Assembly (NCBI RefSeq): GCF_963678185.1
Contig: NZ_OY782757.1
Span: forward strand, 2,121,501-2,185,500
Reading direction: 5' to 3'
Length of the DNA: 64,000 nucleotides
DNA from: an uncultured Tolumonas sp.
Lineage (GTDB): Bacteria; Pseudomonadota; Gammaproteobacteria; Enterobacterales; Aeromonadaceae
The notes beneath the pieces were generated by a model, which made no database searches, was not told where the DNA came from, and saw nothing but the letters and a program-made list of their open reading frames with translations. The position numbers were made by a program, and so were the translations under genes. Positions 41,256 to 51,179 of this stretch are shown piece by piece. Every line of letters starts with the position of its first letter. The first letter of the stretch is position 1.

Positions 41256-41756
41256 ATGTCGCAACACGGATTTACCTTCCTTGAACTGATGACCACCTTG
41301 GCTGTTGGCGTCATTTTATTACTGATTGGCGTACCCGGTTTACAGTATTTACTTGCGGATACGGCAGTACAAACAGAAGCTTTTTCACTACATACCGCGT
41401 TACACCATGCCCGAAGTCAGGCTATCGATACTGGTGAGTATGTTATCGCGTGCCTTGCCAATGAGCAGGAACAATGTGTAAAAAACGGCTTCTCACACAT
41501 CTTGCTATTCAGCGATATCAACCGCGACCGACAACTCACATCTGGCAATGATGGCGATACGATCTTGTTTCGCGGCTCGCCCTTCCATCAGCTAATCGTT
41601 ACCACTAACCAAATGCAGTTTGTCTTTCAACCCGATGGCACACAAGCAGGCACACCTGGTTCAATTATCCTCTGCGGAAAAGGTATAACCAACGGAGTAG
41701 CTATCATTGTTGCGATGAGTGGGCGGGTTCGACGACAAGAGATCTCCTGCCCATAA
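41256..41756 (+). CDS. FimT/GspH-type minor pseudopilin
   Basis: This 166-residue protein has a type III signal sequence, SQHG|FTFLELMTTLAVGVILLLIGVPGL, with Glu5 of the mature form present. A GspH/FimT-like C-terminal domain follows. It converges on the second minor-pilin operon and ends 12 bases from it. That operon has no FimU/FimT gene at its head, so this one may complete the set. P. aeruginosa also has a fimT beside its minor-pilin operon. Confidence 0.88.
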   Translation: MSQHGFTFLELMTTLAVGVILLLIGVPGLQYLLADTAVQTEAFSLHTALHHARSQAIDTGEYVIACLANEQEQCVKNGFSHILLFSDINRDRQLTSGNDGDTILFRGSPFHQLIVTTNQMQFVFQPDGTQAGTPGSIILCGKGITNGVAIIVAMSGRVRRQEISCP

Positions 41757-41768
41757 TGAACCGGTGTC

Positions 41769-43730
41769 TTAATACTCTGTTTGATATTCCGATATTTTCC
41801 GTGGCTTGATTACGTCCGACAATGGGATACCTATCTTTGAACACTGCTTATTTTTATCATCAGCATCCGCTCTGACTCCAGTCATCCATAACTGATGTGC
41901 AGATGCTTGATAGACAATACCCAGATTTTCCAGTAATTGATCATGGTATTGCGTCACGCCCAGAGAACGATTATTGAACAAACCTGATTGTAGATCTAAT
42001 CGGTATAATTGAATCATTCCCACCGAATCTCCCCCTGATTGATTACTATCAGCTGGAGAAAATGAAGTAAACCAAGCCTGGCCTGCGACCACATAACCAT
42101 TTCCAAATACTTTTTCTTGTGCTTGCTTCAAGCTAGCATACCAACCCGACGAAAAATCGCTTCTCTTAACAACGGCACTGGAAAGGTCTACCTTTTGTAA
42201 GGTATCGATGGTGAATAGCGACGCTGTTGATTGCGATTTTTTATACGGTGTCACCTGCCGATCAGGTAAAGCAAAATAGTAATTTGGAACTGGATCCATC
42301 TGTTCAGGATGAACTCGATCACCACTGCCCAGTAAAACCCAATCTGCAGGCACCTCTACAGCCGCTTGTTTGCCTGTTTCCATTCTGACTACAGAGCGAA
42401 CTATCACCGGCTGACCAAAAAATTGCCGGACACCGGCTATCGTTTCATTCTGCGCCGGCCCTAATGCCGCCAGTTTTGTCATGCGCCAATCAGAAAAATC
42501 ACCCGCCATGTCCAAACGCCAAACATTACCACCGGTATCCGCGGCATACAGACGATCGGTTATTCCATCCTGATCGCTATCCAGCAAAGCCACATCAGCA
42601 GGAATGGCATCAGTCAGCGGTGCTTGTAAATTATTCAGGCTGTCAGCCTCAGGACTGATCGAAAACAGTTTTGCCCCGGAATCAGCATCAATTATATAAA
42701 TAGCCCGACCAAGTTGTGCAGAGTGAGTAGATGCATGATTTTTTTGGGGATCGTAACCGGCACCAACAACCAGAATAGGCTTTTTCTCAGAACCATGACT
42801 AGAGATATACGCGAGTTGCGGTGTCGACCAAGTTTCACCCAATAATGTATACATTCCATCTCGACCATCGCCGCTTATTTTCCACTTCAATCCAGGGTGA
42901 TCAGGATCGGTCAAATCCAAGGCATAATAACTACTCCCACCTCGCCGCAAGCCAAAGAAAACCCAAAGCCTATCGCCTTCATCGGCCTCAACGATGCCAT
43001 CGAGATCTTTATCATCATGAAACACGCTGATTTCACCATCCAAACCATATTGATGAGCGTGAAATTCAGCTGGCGGCAATGCAGTAACACGAGACAAAAA
43101 TTCAGCCGGAATAAATGCCCATGTCTCATCCAATGTATTGCCCGCATCGTTGAATAAATGCAGCATCCCAGCATTCGTACCTACAAGTACTCGCCGATCA
43201 GTTCCTTTATGCTGATGACCATAATTCAGCACCCGCGGCGGATTATGCATACTGTCACCAAGAAACTGCGGGATCTTACTCAACACATCCTCAGGTAATG
43301 AACTTAATGGTGCAGGCCCATCCCCCGTATTACTTAATAATTGCCGGGATGCCTTAACCTCAAGCATGCCGCTAACATCACTCTCCGCAGCTTGATTTAC
43401 AACCGAAGATGACCAGAAGCTACGCGCGTTATTGAGTAATTTCCCGGTGCAGTCAACTACCGGCTCACCATTTCGATCGGTTATCTGTCCATCGGTTGAT
43501 AACTTGAACTTTTTGAGCTCGCCTTGCCAACCATGCACAGACTGATAGTTAAACATCGAAAGATAAATATGCTCATCAGCAACAACCGGTGACATAAAAG
43601 AATAAGAGTGCATAAATTGGTTTTCCGTCATCCAAAGCGCAGCATCATCGCTCTTCGCGAACGGTGATAGGCCTATTCCCACAAACATGAGAACAACAGC
43701 TATCCAATTTAAGCATCGTTCTTTTATCAT
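41769..43730 (-). CDS. Shortened PilY1-like protein
   Basis: This 653-residue protein has a signal peptide (about 1-26) and corresponds only to the C-terminal beta-propeller part of PilY1: VGTNAGMLHLFNDAGN, YALDLTDPDHPG, VVGAGYDP and AADTGGNVWRLD. Two calcium-type Asp loops are visible (about 238-252, DKDLDGIVEADEGD; about 381-390, DSDQDGITDR). The large N-terminal region of the neighbouring 1483-residue PilY1 is absent. It is the last gene of the second operon and overlaps the pilX-like gene by 4 bases. Its role as tip or priming protein is inferred. Confidence 0.85.
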   Translation of the reverse strand: MIKERCLNWIAVVLMFVGIGLSPFAKSDDAALWMTENQFMHSYSFMSPVVADEHIYLSMFNYQSVHGWQGELKKFKLSTDGQITDRNGEPVVDCTGKLLNNARSFWSSSVVNQAAESDVSGMLEVKASRQLLSNTGDGPAPLSSLPEDVLSKIPQFLGDSMHNPPRVLNYGHQHKGTDRRVLVGTNAGMLHLFNDAGNTLDETWAFIPAEFLSRVTALPPAEFHAHQYGLDGEISVFHDDKDLDGIVEADEGDRLWVFFGLRRGGSSYYALDLTDPDHPGLKWKISGDGRDGMYTLLGETWSTPQLAYISSHGSEKKPILVVGAGYDPQKNHASTHSAQLGRAIYIIDADSGAKLFSISPEADSLNNLQAPLTDAIPADVALLDSDQDGITDRLYAADTGGNVWRLDMAGDFSDWRMTKLAALGPAQNETIAGVRQFFGQPVIVRSVVRMETGKQAAVEVPADWVLLGSGDRVHPEQMDPVPNYYFALPDRQVTPYKKSQSTASLFTIDTLQKVDLSSAVVKRSDFSSGWYASLKQAQEKVFGNGYVVAGQAWFTSFSPADSNQSGGDSVGMIQLYRLDLQSGLFNNRSLGVTQYHDQLLENLGIVYQASAHQLWMTGVRADADDKNKQCSKIGIPLSDVIKPRKISEYQTEY

Positions 43731-44173
43731 TCTTGTCTGAACCCTGATAATAAAAATAAAGGTAGTTCAAGCGTGGTAACAGCCGCTATTTTTGCAGTGG
43801 GACTCGCGGAGTTCAGTAACGAAACATCGGCATAACGGCAACGACGGAGCACATTACTACTACTAGCCTGACTCGTTCGACCACAAGCAGCCTCATAACG
43901 AACATCAAGTCGGTATATGTTATTGTTAGTTGTCCATGTCAGTATGGAATTCACCGGCAAAGACGCGATATTTTGCAATACATCGCTTTGTAACCAAACG
44001 GTTTGCAAACCAGCATCAATTTCAGCGATCTCATTAAATCGATGGCTAGTCACTGCACTCATTTGCATTTGCTCTCGGCTCCACTGCATAACTGACAGCG
44101 CCATCAACGTTAGTGGCAACATCAAAACTAATGCCACCACCAGCACCATTCCCCGCTCACGAACATGGCACAT
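43727..44173 (-). CDS. PilX-like minor pilin (second operon)
   Basis: This 148-residue protein begins RERG|MVLVVALVLMLPLTLMALSVMQWSREQMQMS, which matches the PilX N-terminal pattern: no Glu5 and a long hydrophobic helix. Two Cys near the end (AACGRTS, RRCRYAD) may form a disulfide. It sits between the pilW-like and pilY1-like genes, with overlaps of 1 and 4 bases. Confidence 0.82.
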   Translation of the reverse strand: MCHVRERGMVLVVALVLMLPLTLMALSVMQWSREQMQMSAVTSHRFNEIAEIDAGLQTVWLQSDVLQNIASLPVNSILTWTTNNNIYRLDVRYEAACGRTSQASSSNVLRRCRYADVSLLNSASPTAKIAAVTTLELPLFLLSGFRQE

Positions 44174-45180
44174 TAATGTGTCACCTCGACACGGGCATTC
44201 CGAAATTGCACACTTGATTGCAGTAGAAGGCGCTGATAATGGTCGTTAAACGGCGGTAATGATAAATCACCAAGTTGGTAGCTTTGCTCATTTCGATAAC
44301 CAGGGGAACGCTCCGATGCTCGGAGCAGAAGAAACAATTTGAGCCCAGTTATCGCAAAAGTATTCCAGATCGTGGGAGTAATCTTTTCAGGGGGAAGATA
44401 CCTATCGGCAATGCCATCTGAAGGTATCGAGTCATCGACCGCGAGCAAGATCCGTATCTTCTCAACACCTTGGACTAGCGGCAGACTGTAAGTGGCCCGC
44501 ATCTGATCCGTCAGCTGGATCAGTCTTAATTCGGGAACATCATCTACTTCCTGTATATAATAAACATGGTTCTGATACTCCCAAATTTTCGCTCCCGCCA
44601 AATGTGTCACCAATCCATTGAGGTTACGTTCCTTGCCAGCAAAAAATAGCGCTTGATTTACGTTACCAGCCAGATAAATCCGAAGAGGATTTAGTGTTAT
44701 ATTCGGATAGTTGATCGGTGCTCCGATAACACGCTTTAGCGCCAGTACATCACTGTCTGGTTGTAATTTAGTGTGCGACAAGCAACTTAAATCAGCGTTC
44801 AACACACTATTATGATTGGTATGCCGTGCCAAAAACGGACGTAATACGCCATTCGCATCCGAAGAAGGTAATGTGCCGCCCTGAGCACCACGCTCATCCA
44901 GACAATCATTTCCCGCTGTCAATTTAACCCGTGAAATAACAGCGTCGTTCAGACGTAATCCCTGACTTGAATAATCCCCAAAAAATCCAGTTTGCCGTAG
45001 ATCTTGCAACAATAAATTCATCGCCAGACGGCCATTTTCTTGTAATTCATTATAAATTTGCAGTTGATGAGTATTGTTCCTTGATGTGACATACAGAGAA
45101 AAGATACCCACCAACAAAAACAGGCCTATCGTCGTAGCCAGCATCCATTCCAGCAAAGTGAAGCCTCGAACCAATTTCAT
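44173..45180 (-). CDS. PilW-like minor pilin (second operon)
   Basis: This 335-residue protein starts MKLVRG|FTLLEWMLATTIGLFLLVGIFSLYV and then has NELQENGRLAMNLLLQDLRQTGFFG, the PilW-family motif. It is longer than the PilW of the first operon (254), with an expanded globular domain. It overlaps both neighbours. Confidence 0.88.
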   Translation of the reverse strand: MKLVRGFTLLEWMLATTIGLFLLVGIFSLYVTSRNNTHQLQIYNELQENGRLAMNLLLQDLRQTGFFGDYSSQGLRLNDAVISRVKLTAGNDCLDERGAQGGTLPSSDANGVLRPFLARHTNHNSVLNADLSCLSHTKLQPDSDVLALKRVIGAPINYPNITLNPLRIYLAGNVNQALFFAGKERNLNGLVTHLAGAKIWEYQNHVYYIQEVDDVPELRLIQLTDQMRATYSLPLVQGVEKIRILLAVDDSIPSDGIADRYLPPEKITPTIWNTFAITGLKLFLLLRASERSPGYRNEQSYQLGDLSLPPFNDHYQRLLLQSSVQFRNARVEVTH

Positions 45181-45740
45181 AGCAATGTTTGCACTACAAA
45201 TTGCCGACGCCCTATTCCGGCATCACTACAAGTAGCATCCAATACCGGTATTTCCGATGATGACACTGTATTCTTCATCAACCAGTTGATTATCACTTTT
45301 ACGTGCACAATAGCTTCTGCATGTTGACGTTGTATCATTAAGCAGGCAGATGCAGGCCCAGTCGAAAATGCAGCTTCTAAATGCTGCTGCCAATTAGCTA
45401 TTTCCAAGCGTAAAAAATCGTTATTGCGACATGTATGATTGGATTGGTGGTCTATATAGCACTCTGAATATGAGCTGGTATTTTTTCCTGATTCAATATT
45501 TAACTGATATTGCCTGTCATCGTTCACTAATACAGACGTGAACCAAACATTTTTGTTTATGCGCAGGCCTTCCAGTATGTCATTCGCCATATAGACGGCA
45601 TGTGCTTGCTGTCTGGCTTCAGACGCAAATTTGGCCGCGAAACCATACATACCAGCAACACCGAGTAAACTAACAGTCAGAATCACCACACTGATCATTA
45701 CCTCTATCAGAGTAAATCCATTTTTAATTGGTATGATCAT
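45177..45740 (-). CDS. PilV-like minor pilin (second operon)
   Basis: This 187-residue protein begins MIIPIKNG|FTLIEVMISVVILTVSLLGVAGMYG, typical of PilV. ATG 45740 overlaps the pilE-like stop as ATGA; a longer frame upstream lies within that gene. It overlaps pilW-like by 4 bases. Confidence 0.87.
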   Translation of the reverse strand: MIIPIKNGFTLIEVMISVVILTVSLLGVAGMYGFAAKFASEARQQAHAVYMANDILEGLRINKNVWFTSVLVNDDRQYQLNIESGKNTSSYSECYIDHQSNHTCRNNDFLRLEIANWQQHLEAAFSTGPASACLMIQRQHAEAIVHVKVIINWLMKNTVSSSEIPVLDATCSDAGIGRRQFVVQTLL

Positions 45741-46135
45741 TCCCAGCAATCCATTCTGGGATAACTCGTTTTTGTGTTGTTGTGAGTTAAGGTGAATATT
45801 TGGCAATCAATATCTGCTTTCTGAACTCCAGATATTTCGGCAGTTAAAACATAACCATTATTTGTTAAATTCACAGAAACTGAATAGAAACCATACTCAG
45901 TGAGTATATTGTCACCTGATAAAACGAAGCCAAGTTTATTTAATGATGCGTAATGACCTGTTTGCATAAAGAATTGTTCTTCTTGGTTTGCAACATTTGT
46001 TAACTTCATTTTTGCCTCAACACGATGGCTAACTAAAATATATTGTCTATATGATGGATATGAGACAGCTGAAAGCACAGCAACAATAAATATTGTTATC
46101 ATCAAATCTATTAATGTAAATCCAGATGGTTTCAT
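45737..46135 (-). CDS. PilE-like pilin with Asp5 (second operon)
   Basis: This 132-residue pilin starts MKPSG|FTLIDLMITIFIVAVLSAVSYPSYRQYI. Mature position 5 is Asp instead of the near-universal Glu. The C-terminus has a Cys pair (DIDCQIF, MDCWE). ATG 46135 is chosen for a normal short leader; an in-frame ATG at 46168 would give a 16-residue leader, and neither has a good ribosome site. First gene of the second minor-pilin operon. Confidence 0.85.
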   Translation of the reverse strand: MKPSGFTLIDLMITIFIVAVLSAVSYPSYRQYILVSHRVEAKMKLTNVANQEEQFFMQTGHYASLNKLGFVLSGDNILTEYGFYSVSVNLTNNGYVLTAEISGVQKADIDCQIFTLTHNNTKTSYPRMDCWE

Positions 46136-46255
46136 GGAATTGTTTGTAAAAGAAAAATAAGCATACATAGCTTATCTTAATAGACTGAAAAAGAGGGCTG
46201 CCATTTCAGACAGAGAAGAAAATATAACAGGTTTATTAATTATATTAGTTTTAAA

Positions 46256-46280
46256 AATAAGGGGCAGAACGCCCCTTATT
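46256..46280 (-). terminator. Terminator of the first minor-pilin operon
   Basis: On the minus strand AATAAGGGGC pairs perfectly with GCCCCTTATT around a 5-base loop, followed by TTTTT. It separates the two tandem pilus operons. Confidence 0.9.
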
Positions 46281-46291
46281 AAAAGATCTTA

Positions 46292-49200
46292 TCAATAAGC
46301 CTGTTTCCAGGATTCTTGCTTAGAGGCAATTTTATCACCTCCTGTGGTGCGAGTATCGCCATTACTAGATACAACTTGAGTTAATGATTGAACGGTACCA
46401 CCATCATTTGAATACACCTTACTCGGTGAAGATAAAATCCCATTTATACTTTTTTGACTCGTCAAGTAAGAGATTGTGCTTTCATCCTGCAGACTAACGA
46501 CCTTTGTCAAAGGAACATACAGAGTGCCTTCGGATGCGTTAAGCTCCATTGACCAACCTGAATTTGTGCCAGCACAGACATCGGTGCCTGGAATCAACGT
46601 AGTAAATGCAAGTTTCTGTAGAGAGACACTGCTATTTGTCACTGAACGTTCGCCATTAACACTTTTTGCAGCAGCGCCAGTACCTAATATTTCCGCATTA
46701 CTATTACTTAGATCCAGATACCAGCCTTTTTTTGTATCCCAGTCAATTGCCGCAGGTAATGTAGTCATATCGGAACTGGTATCAATGAGTCGCTTATAAT
46801 TATCCCCAATTTTGATTTCAGCGGTAATGACTCGTTGCTTCAGGTCGCCTCTTGAAATTAACGAGCTGATCCCCGTACCATCTTTATAATCACGAATGCC
46901 ATAGAATGATTGAATACCAAAGGTAGTCGGCGTTCCACTAGTCGGTAAATCATAGGTATTATCTGTCGATTCAACATATTTACCCGTGCCGAATAAAACC
47001 ATAATCCCATTTGCGGATGCATGCATCGCAAGACTTGGTCTTGTGGTTATTGGCTGAATATGGTCTCCAGCATCTTTTGCAACAAAAATAGGTGACGGTG
47101 CAGCTGTTGTGCCTAACCCCGGAGCCCAATGCGAGCTATCGGTATCATCGATATTCCATTTCCAAAGATTACCAAATAAGTCGCCCGCATAAATGCCTTT
47201 CGCCTTTCTAACACCATTAGATGAATACACATTGTCGGCCAGCACAACTGGCTGTGCCATCGCATTGGCGCGTGATTTTGCCAAAGGATCAGCTGACGCC
47301 CCCACCTTCGTATCGAGGCGGGAAATTAATTCTCCTGTCAGAGCATTCACCACAAAAATTGAGGCATTCCCCGTTGTTGACGCAGAACCATCAGCTTGAG
47401 TGTTGTTATAACCATTACCAAACACAACGGCTTTCGTTCCATCCTTCAACGTTACAATCGATGGTGTTCCTCCGGTATATCCAAGCTCAGGATCTGTGAA
47501 TTCCCAAAGTAAATTAGTTGTTGCGGTTGGACTACTTAAATCAGTTAGATCAAGAGCATACACAGTTTGACCGCCCTGTCCCAATGTGCCGATTGCAATT
47601 AATTTTGTTGTTTCGCCTGAGGTTACCTTAGCTAGGCTTACACCACCATTGACATAAAACTGGTGGGAATAGGCTTGCTTAGCAAGTGCAGCTACACTTA
47701 GATGATTACTATTTCTATTTACTGCCGTTGGAATGCTTGGCATATAGGCAAATATTTCATTGCCAGTGGCTGCATCAAAGATATGCACCATGCCATCGTT
47801 AGCGCCAACCATCACAAATTTACGTGAATCAGTAATGCTAGTGCCAGATACTGGAGTTGAATCAACAATATCGCCTAACCGATGGTTACGGACTCTGAAT
47901 TTTCCCGAATCAGTGCCCTCATTGGTCTTATCGCCGCGTAAATAGTTAACTAGATTTTGAATATTAGTATCGGAACTGGTCAACCCGGCATCAGTGAGCA
48001 AAGTAGTAATTTGCGCTGCAGAGAGTGTTGATGTACTACCAGCCACAGTCGATGGTGCCGCAAGGCTAACTTTGCTTCCGTTGGTGTATGTAAATATCTT
48101 ACGATTAGCTACCGTTATCGCATCTAGCTGAGTGCTAGCACTCCAAGTCGCATTTGCTGCTAATGCTCCATTGCTATCTATTTGGAATGCCTTTAAATCG
48201 CCCGTCCAATTATCACTATTAAATGATGTTTTATAGGCATAGGCTGTGCTAGATGTTGTGAGTATTGGACTGCTGTAAGCTAATGCTGTTGTGGTCTTAG
48301 ATCCTGCAGCAATATTAGCGAATGCTTGCCCTAATAAAGTTGGCAAATTACTCATATTCGTAACCGGATAATAATTATCTGGCTGGCCTGCAGTGAGACT
48401 ATCCCATTCCCCCGAGTCGGAAATATTATTTCCATTTTTATCATTAAACCCACCCCATTTTGCGGCATACCATAGCGGTGAGGCCAAAAAACTGGCAGCA
48501 TTACCATCAGCAGTAAATATTCGAGAAATTGGAGTTTGATATTTTAAATATGCCTGTGATTTTGATTTTCCTCGGTTATCAAAACTCGCATCGGGTGTAT
48601 CCAAATCATATAAATAATCACCACCAGAACCCGATGATTCATCCCCTACATCTAAATATAAACCATCTTTACTAGTGCCTGAAATTACGTATCCCGCATG
48701 TTGGGTTATGCCACCAGCAGCATAGAGTGTTGTAGTTCTAATCGTGACATTATTACCAGAGACCGAATATGAATACTCAACCAGCATATCCATGTCATGA
48801 TCAGCGCCTTCTTCAACATCTTCAAAATTAATCAGAAAGGTACCTGACGTTTCACTGATGGCTTTTACATAATAATCAACAATCTGATTTGTTGGCTGGA
48901 AGTCACCATTTTTCCCACTGATACTAGATCCTTTGACCGATTTTGCCATTGGAACCAAAGTAACAGTATTATTGCCTGCCTTTATTTTTATTTGCGGTAA
49001 TGGGGACGATAAAGCAACAACATGGGTCATCAGTTTTTGATCGCCAGATTTAGGATTTAAATCATGCGTATGCGCAAAATAAGTAACCGCAGCAGAATAA
49101 AAGCTCCCCTGTTTTCCTGGTTCATCAGGAGACAGCCCTCGAACATTAGATAATGACGATACTGTTTTTACAGTCGGTGAGTTTGCTTCATTCGACGAAC

Positions 49201-50743
49201 CTTTCGTTTCACCAATAAAATATTTCCCACCATTTATACCTTCCTTTACTGATATGGTATTAAGATCTGTCGATGCATTAAAATTATTATCATTAATAGT
49301 AACATTTGTATTCCCCTGATTAAAAGCCGAACCCGGAATCTGATCTGCATCAAAATTTGGTGTAAGGCTATTGATAACCAGATCAATGGGCTTAGAACAT
49401 GTCCCAACATCCGCTGCAGCAAATGGGTCATCCCACGCAGTCACATTAGTCAGGCCCAATGTGTCATCCCCTGCGCTCGACAGGTATTTATAATCATCTG
49501 ATGGTGCTAATAATCCAGCAAAATAACGGACAGACTCATAGAGCATTTCAGCCAGTGGGCTACCCCAATCCTGACAAGAACCATTGGTTAGTGTTTTATT
49601 AGCAAAGCTCCATCCGCAATCATATTGAATAGAGCTATAATTAAACCCAACCACTTTCAGTTTGTTAATATTACGAATAACACCAATCACGCCACTAAAT
49701 GTACCATCAGAATTATTAATTTCGTCTGATAACCATGATATTTTTTTCCTTAATACACCCCCAGCCAAATTGCTAGCATATGAACCAGTTAACAAACCAA
49801 ATTTCATGTTTTCTTGATATTTTTGAAGCAAACCTACAGGTTTGTAAGTTGATCCATACAGTTGACAATCATTTGACAAATAACCAGAAACACAAGCAGC
49901 GACTCGTACAGTAAAATCTTTTATTTCTACAATTCCATTTTGATCATAATTAAATGTTGAACTCGTTGATGAATCGTTGTTTAAATTATCGCTGTAGTTG
50001 TCTATATATTTGTCTGCAACATGAACTTCACGACTCAACCAATTCCATATGTTAATTTGTTTGTTGTCTTTTGTCTTTGGAACCTTAACTATTCTTAGTT
50101 TTGGTGCAGATCCATCATTCGTTAATGATGTACTTGCAAAGAATATTTGCTCTGTATCAGATGGTTTAGCAAATGGTGAGTATTTTGACAAATCAAATGG
50201 GTGATTGGTCTTGGTAGACATATCATTTGTATAAACCTTACCCCAGCTGTGAGCATCATGAGGTAGTATGGTTCGTTTCAATATAGTTTGATTTGCGGTA
50301 TCAACATCTCGTTGGCCGCCATATAACACTTTCCGAACAGCATCAATACGTGCAGTAGTTAAGTAATTTAGGAAATCCCCACTCCAGTGGCTATCAGTAC
50401 ATGATTTATCTGCATTCGCTTTAGCAACAGGGTTAAAATATTTATTATTAGAATCATAATCATAGCAAAGAGTTGAATCAAAAATACCGTAATATGCTGA
50501 TGCACTCTTAGGTGCATAACGGGTTTCATACTCATCAATAACGCCATTGCCATCCAGATCGGTGGCATCATTATAAGCTTCATAATACAGTGTGTGGTCG
50601 CGCCCCATAACTAACATCACTAAGGGTACAGCCTGCCCACCAAGAAACAGTGGTGTTGTACTTAAATTAACATCAACTGAATATGAGTTAGATGACATCA
50701 ATAACAGTGTCATGAATGTTATTAGCTTATTTTTTATTTTCAT
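46292..50743 (-). CDS. pilY1: Type IV pilus tip adhesin PilY1
   Basis: This 1483-residue protein has a signal peptide (about 1-22). The N-terminal part has a clear calcium-type loop (DLDGNGVIDEYE, 62-73) and a second near 765-780. The C-terminal PilC/PilY propeller begins near 975 with VGANDGMVHIFDAATG. No obvious DxSxS MIDAS of the PilY1 von Willebrand domain is seen at the N-terminus, which resembles the Vibrio/Aeromonas-type PilY. It supports pilus assembly and adhesion. The gene is visibly A+T-rich. Confidence 0.92.
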   Translation of the reverse strand: MKIKNKLITFMTLLLMSSNSYSVDVNLSTTPLFLGGQAVPLVMLVMGRDHTLYYEAYNDATDLDGNGVIDEYETRYAPKSASAYYGIFDSTLCYDYDSNNKYFNPVAKANADKSCTDSHWSGDFLNYLTTARIDAVRKVLYGGQRDVDTANQTILKRTILPHDAHSWGKVYTNDMSTKTNHPFDLSKYSPFAKPSDTEQIFFASTSLTNDGSAPKLRIVKVPKTKDNKQINIWNWLSREVHVADKYIDNYSDNLNNDSSTSSTFNYDQNGIVEIKDFTVRVAACVSGYLSNDCQLYGSTYKPVGLLQKYQENMKFGLLTGSYASNLAGGVLRKKISWLSDEINNSDGTFSGVIGVIRNINKLKVVGFNYSSIQYDCGWSFANKTLTNGSCQDWGSPLAEMLYESVRYFAGLLAPSDDYKYLSSAGDDTLGLTNVTAWDDPFAAADVGTCSKPIDLVINSLTPNFDADQIPGSAFNQGNTNVTINDNNFNASTDLNTISVKEGINGGKYFIGETKGSSNEANSPTVKTVSSLSNVRGLSPDEPGKQGSFYSAAVTYFAHTHDLNPKSGDQKLMTHVVALSSPLPQIKIKAGNNTVTLVPMAKSVKGSSISGKNGDFQPTNQIVDYYVKAISETSGTFLINFEDVEEGADHDMDMLVEYSYSVSGNNVTIRTTTLYAAGGITQHAGYVISGTSKDGLYLDVGDESSGSGGDYLYDLDTPDASFDNRGKSKSQAYLKYQTPISRIFTADGNAASFLASPLWYAAKWGGFNDKNGNNISDSGEWDSLTAGQPDNYYPVTNMSNLPTLLGQAFANIAAGSKTTTALAYSSPILTTSSTAYAYKTSFNSDNWTGDLKAFQIDSNGALAANATWSASTQLDAITVANRKIFTYTNGSKVSLAAPSTVAGSTSTLSAAQITTLLTDAGLTSSDTNIQNLVNYLRGDKTNEGTDSGKFRVRNHRLGDIVDSTPVSGTSITDSRKFVMVGANDGMVHIFDAATGNEIFAYMPSIPTAVNRNSNHLSVAALAKQAYSHQFYVNGGVSLAKVTSGETTKLIAIGTLGQGGQTVYALDLTDLSSPTATTNLLWEFTDPELGYTGGTPSIVTLKDGTKAVVFGNGYNNTQADGSASTTGNASIFVVNALTGELISRLDTKVGASADPLAKSRANAMAQPVVLADNVYSSNGVRKAKGIYAGDLFGNLWKWNIDDTDSSHWAPGLGTTAAPSPIFVAKDAGDHIQPITTRPSLAMHASANGIMVLFGTGKYVESTDNTYDLPTSGTPTTFGIQSFYGIRDYKDGTGISSLISRGDLKQRVITAEIKIGDNYKRLIDTSSDMTTLPAAIDWDTKKGWYLDLSNSNAEILGTGAAAKSVNGERSVTNSSVSLQKLAFTTLIPGTDVCAGTNSGWSMELNASEGTLYVPLTKVVSLQDESTISYLTSQKSINGILSSPSKVYSNDGGTVQSLTQVVSSNGDTRTTGGDKIASKQESWKQAY

Positions 50744-50767
50744 AATATATCCCGCTGACTCAATTAT

Positions 50768-51175
50768 TTACCAGCACGTAGCTTGGGCTGCACTTGTTGA
50801 ACCATTACGATTCAGTCGTAAAGTACCACACACATCGCTAGCCTGACCCGATCCCGCGGTTGGTGTTGCGACAACCTGATAACTGCTCTGCGTCGCACCA
50901 TTCACACTTAAATCATAATAAATATGTCCATCGTCAGCGACGGTAGTCGATGCCCCAGAAGGAATGCCCGTTACACCAGGCACTACATATGTCATATTAA
51001 GGGCATAAAAATTCTCCATCGATTGTGCCAATGAGAATAGCGCCCTTTTAGCATCTTCCCGTCGAGCAGACTGGATATGTTGCATATAAGATGGATATGC
51101 AATTGCAGTTAAGATAGCCACTATAGCTACCGCGATCATCAATTCTATCAGCGTAAAACCTTTTTTATTTTTCAT
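50768..51175 (-). CDS. pilE: PilE minor pilin
   Basis: This 135-residue pilin starts MKNKKG|FTLIELMIAVAIVAILTAIAYPSYMQHIQSARREDAKRALFSLAQSMENFYA, the PilE/ComP-like pattern with Glu5. The C-terminal Cys pair is VCGTLRLN and TCW. ATG 51175 gives a standard leader; TTG four codons earlier overlaps the pilX stop. Confidence 0.92.
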   Translation of the reverse strand: MKNKKGFTLIELMIAVAIVAILTAIAYPSYMQHIQSARREDAKRALFSLAQSMENFYALNMTYVVPGVTGIPSGASTTVADDGHIYYDLSVNGATQSSYQVVATPTAGSGQASDVCGTLRLNRNGSTSAAQATCW

Positions 51176-51179
51176 ATCA

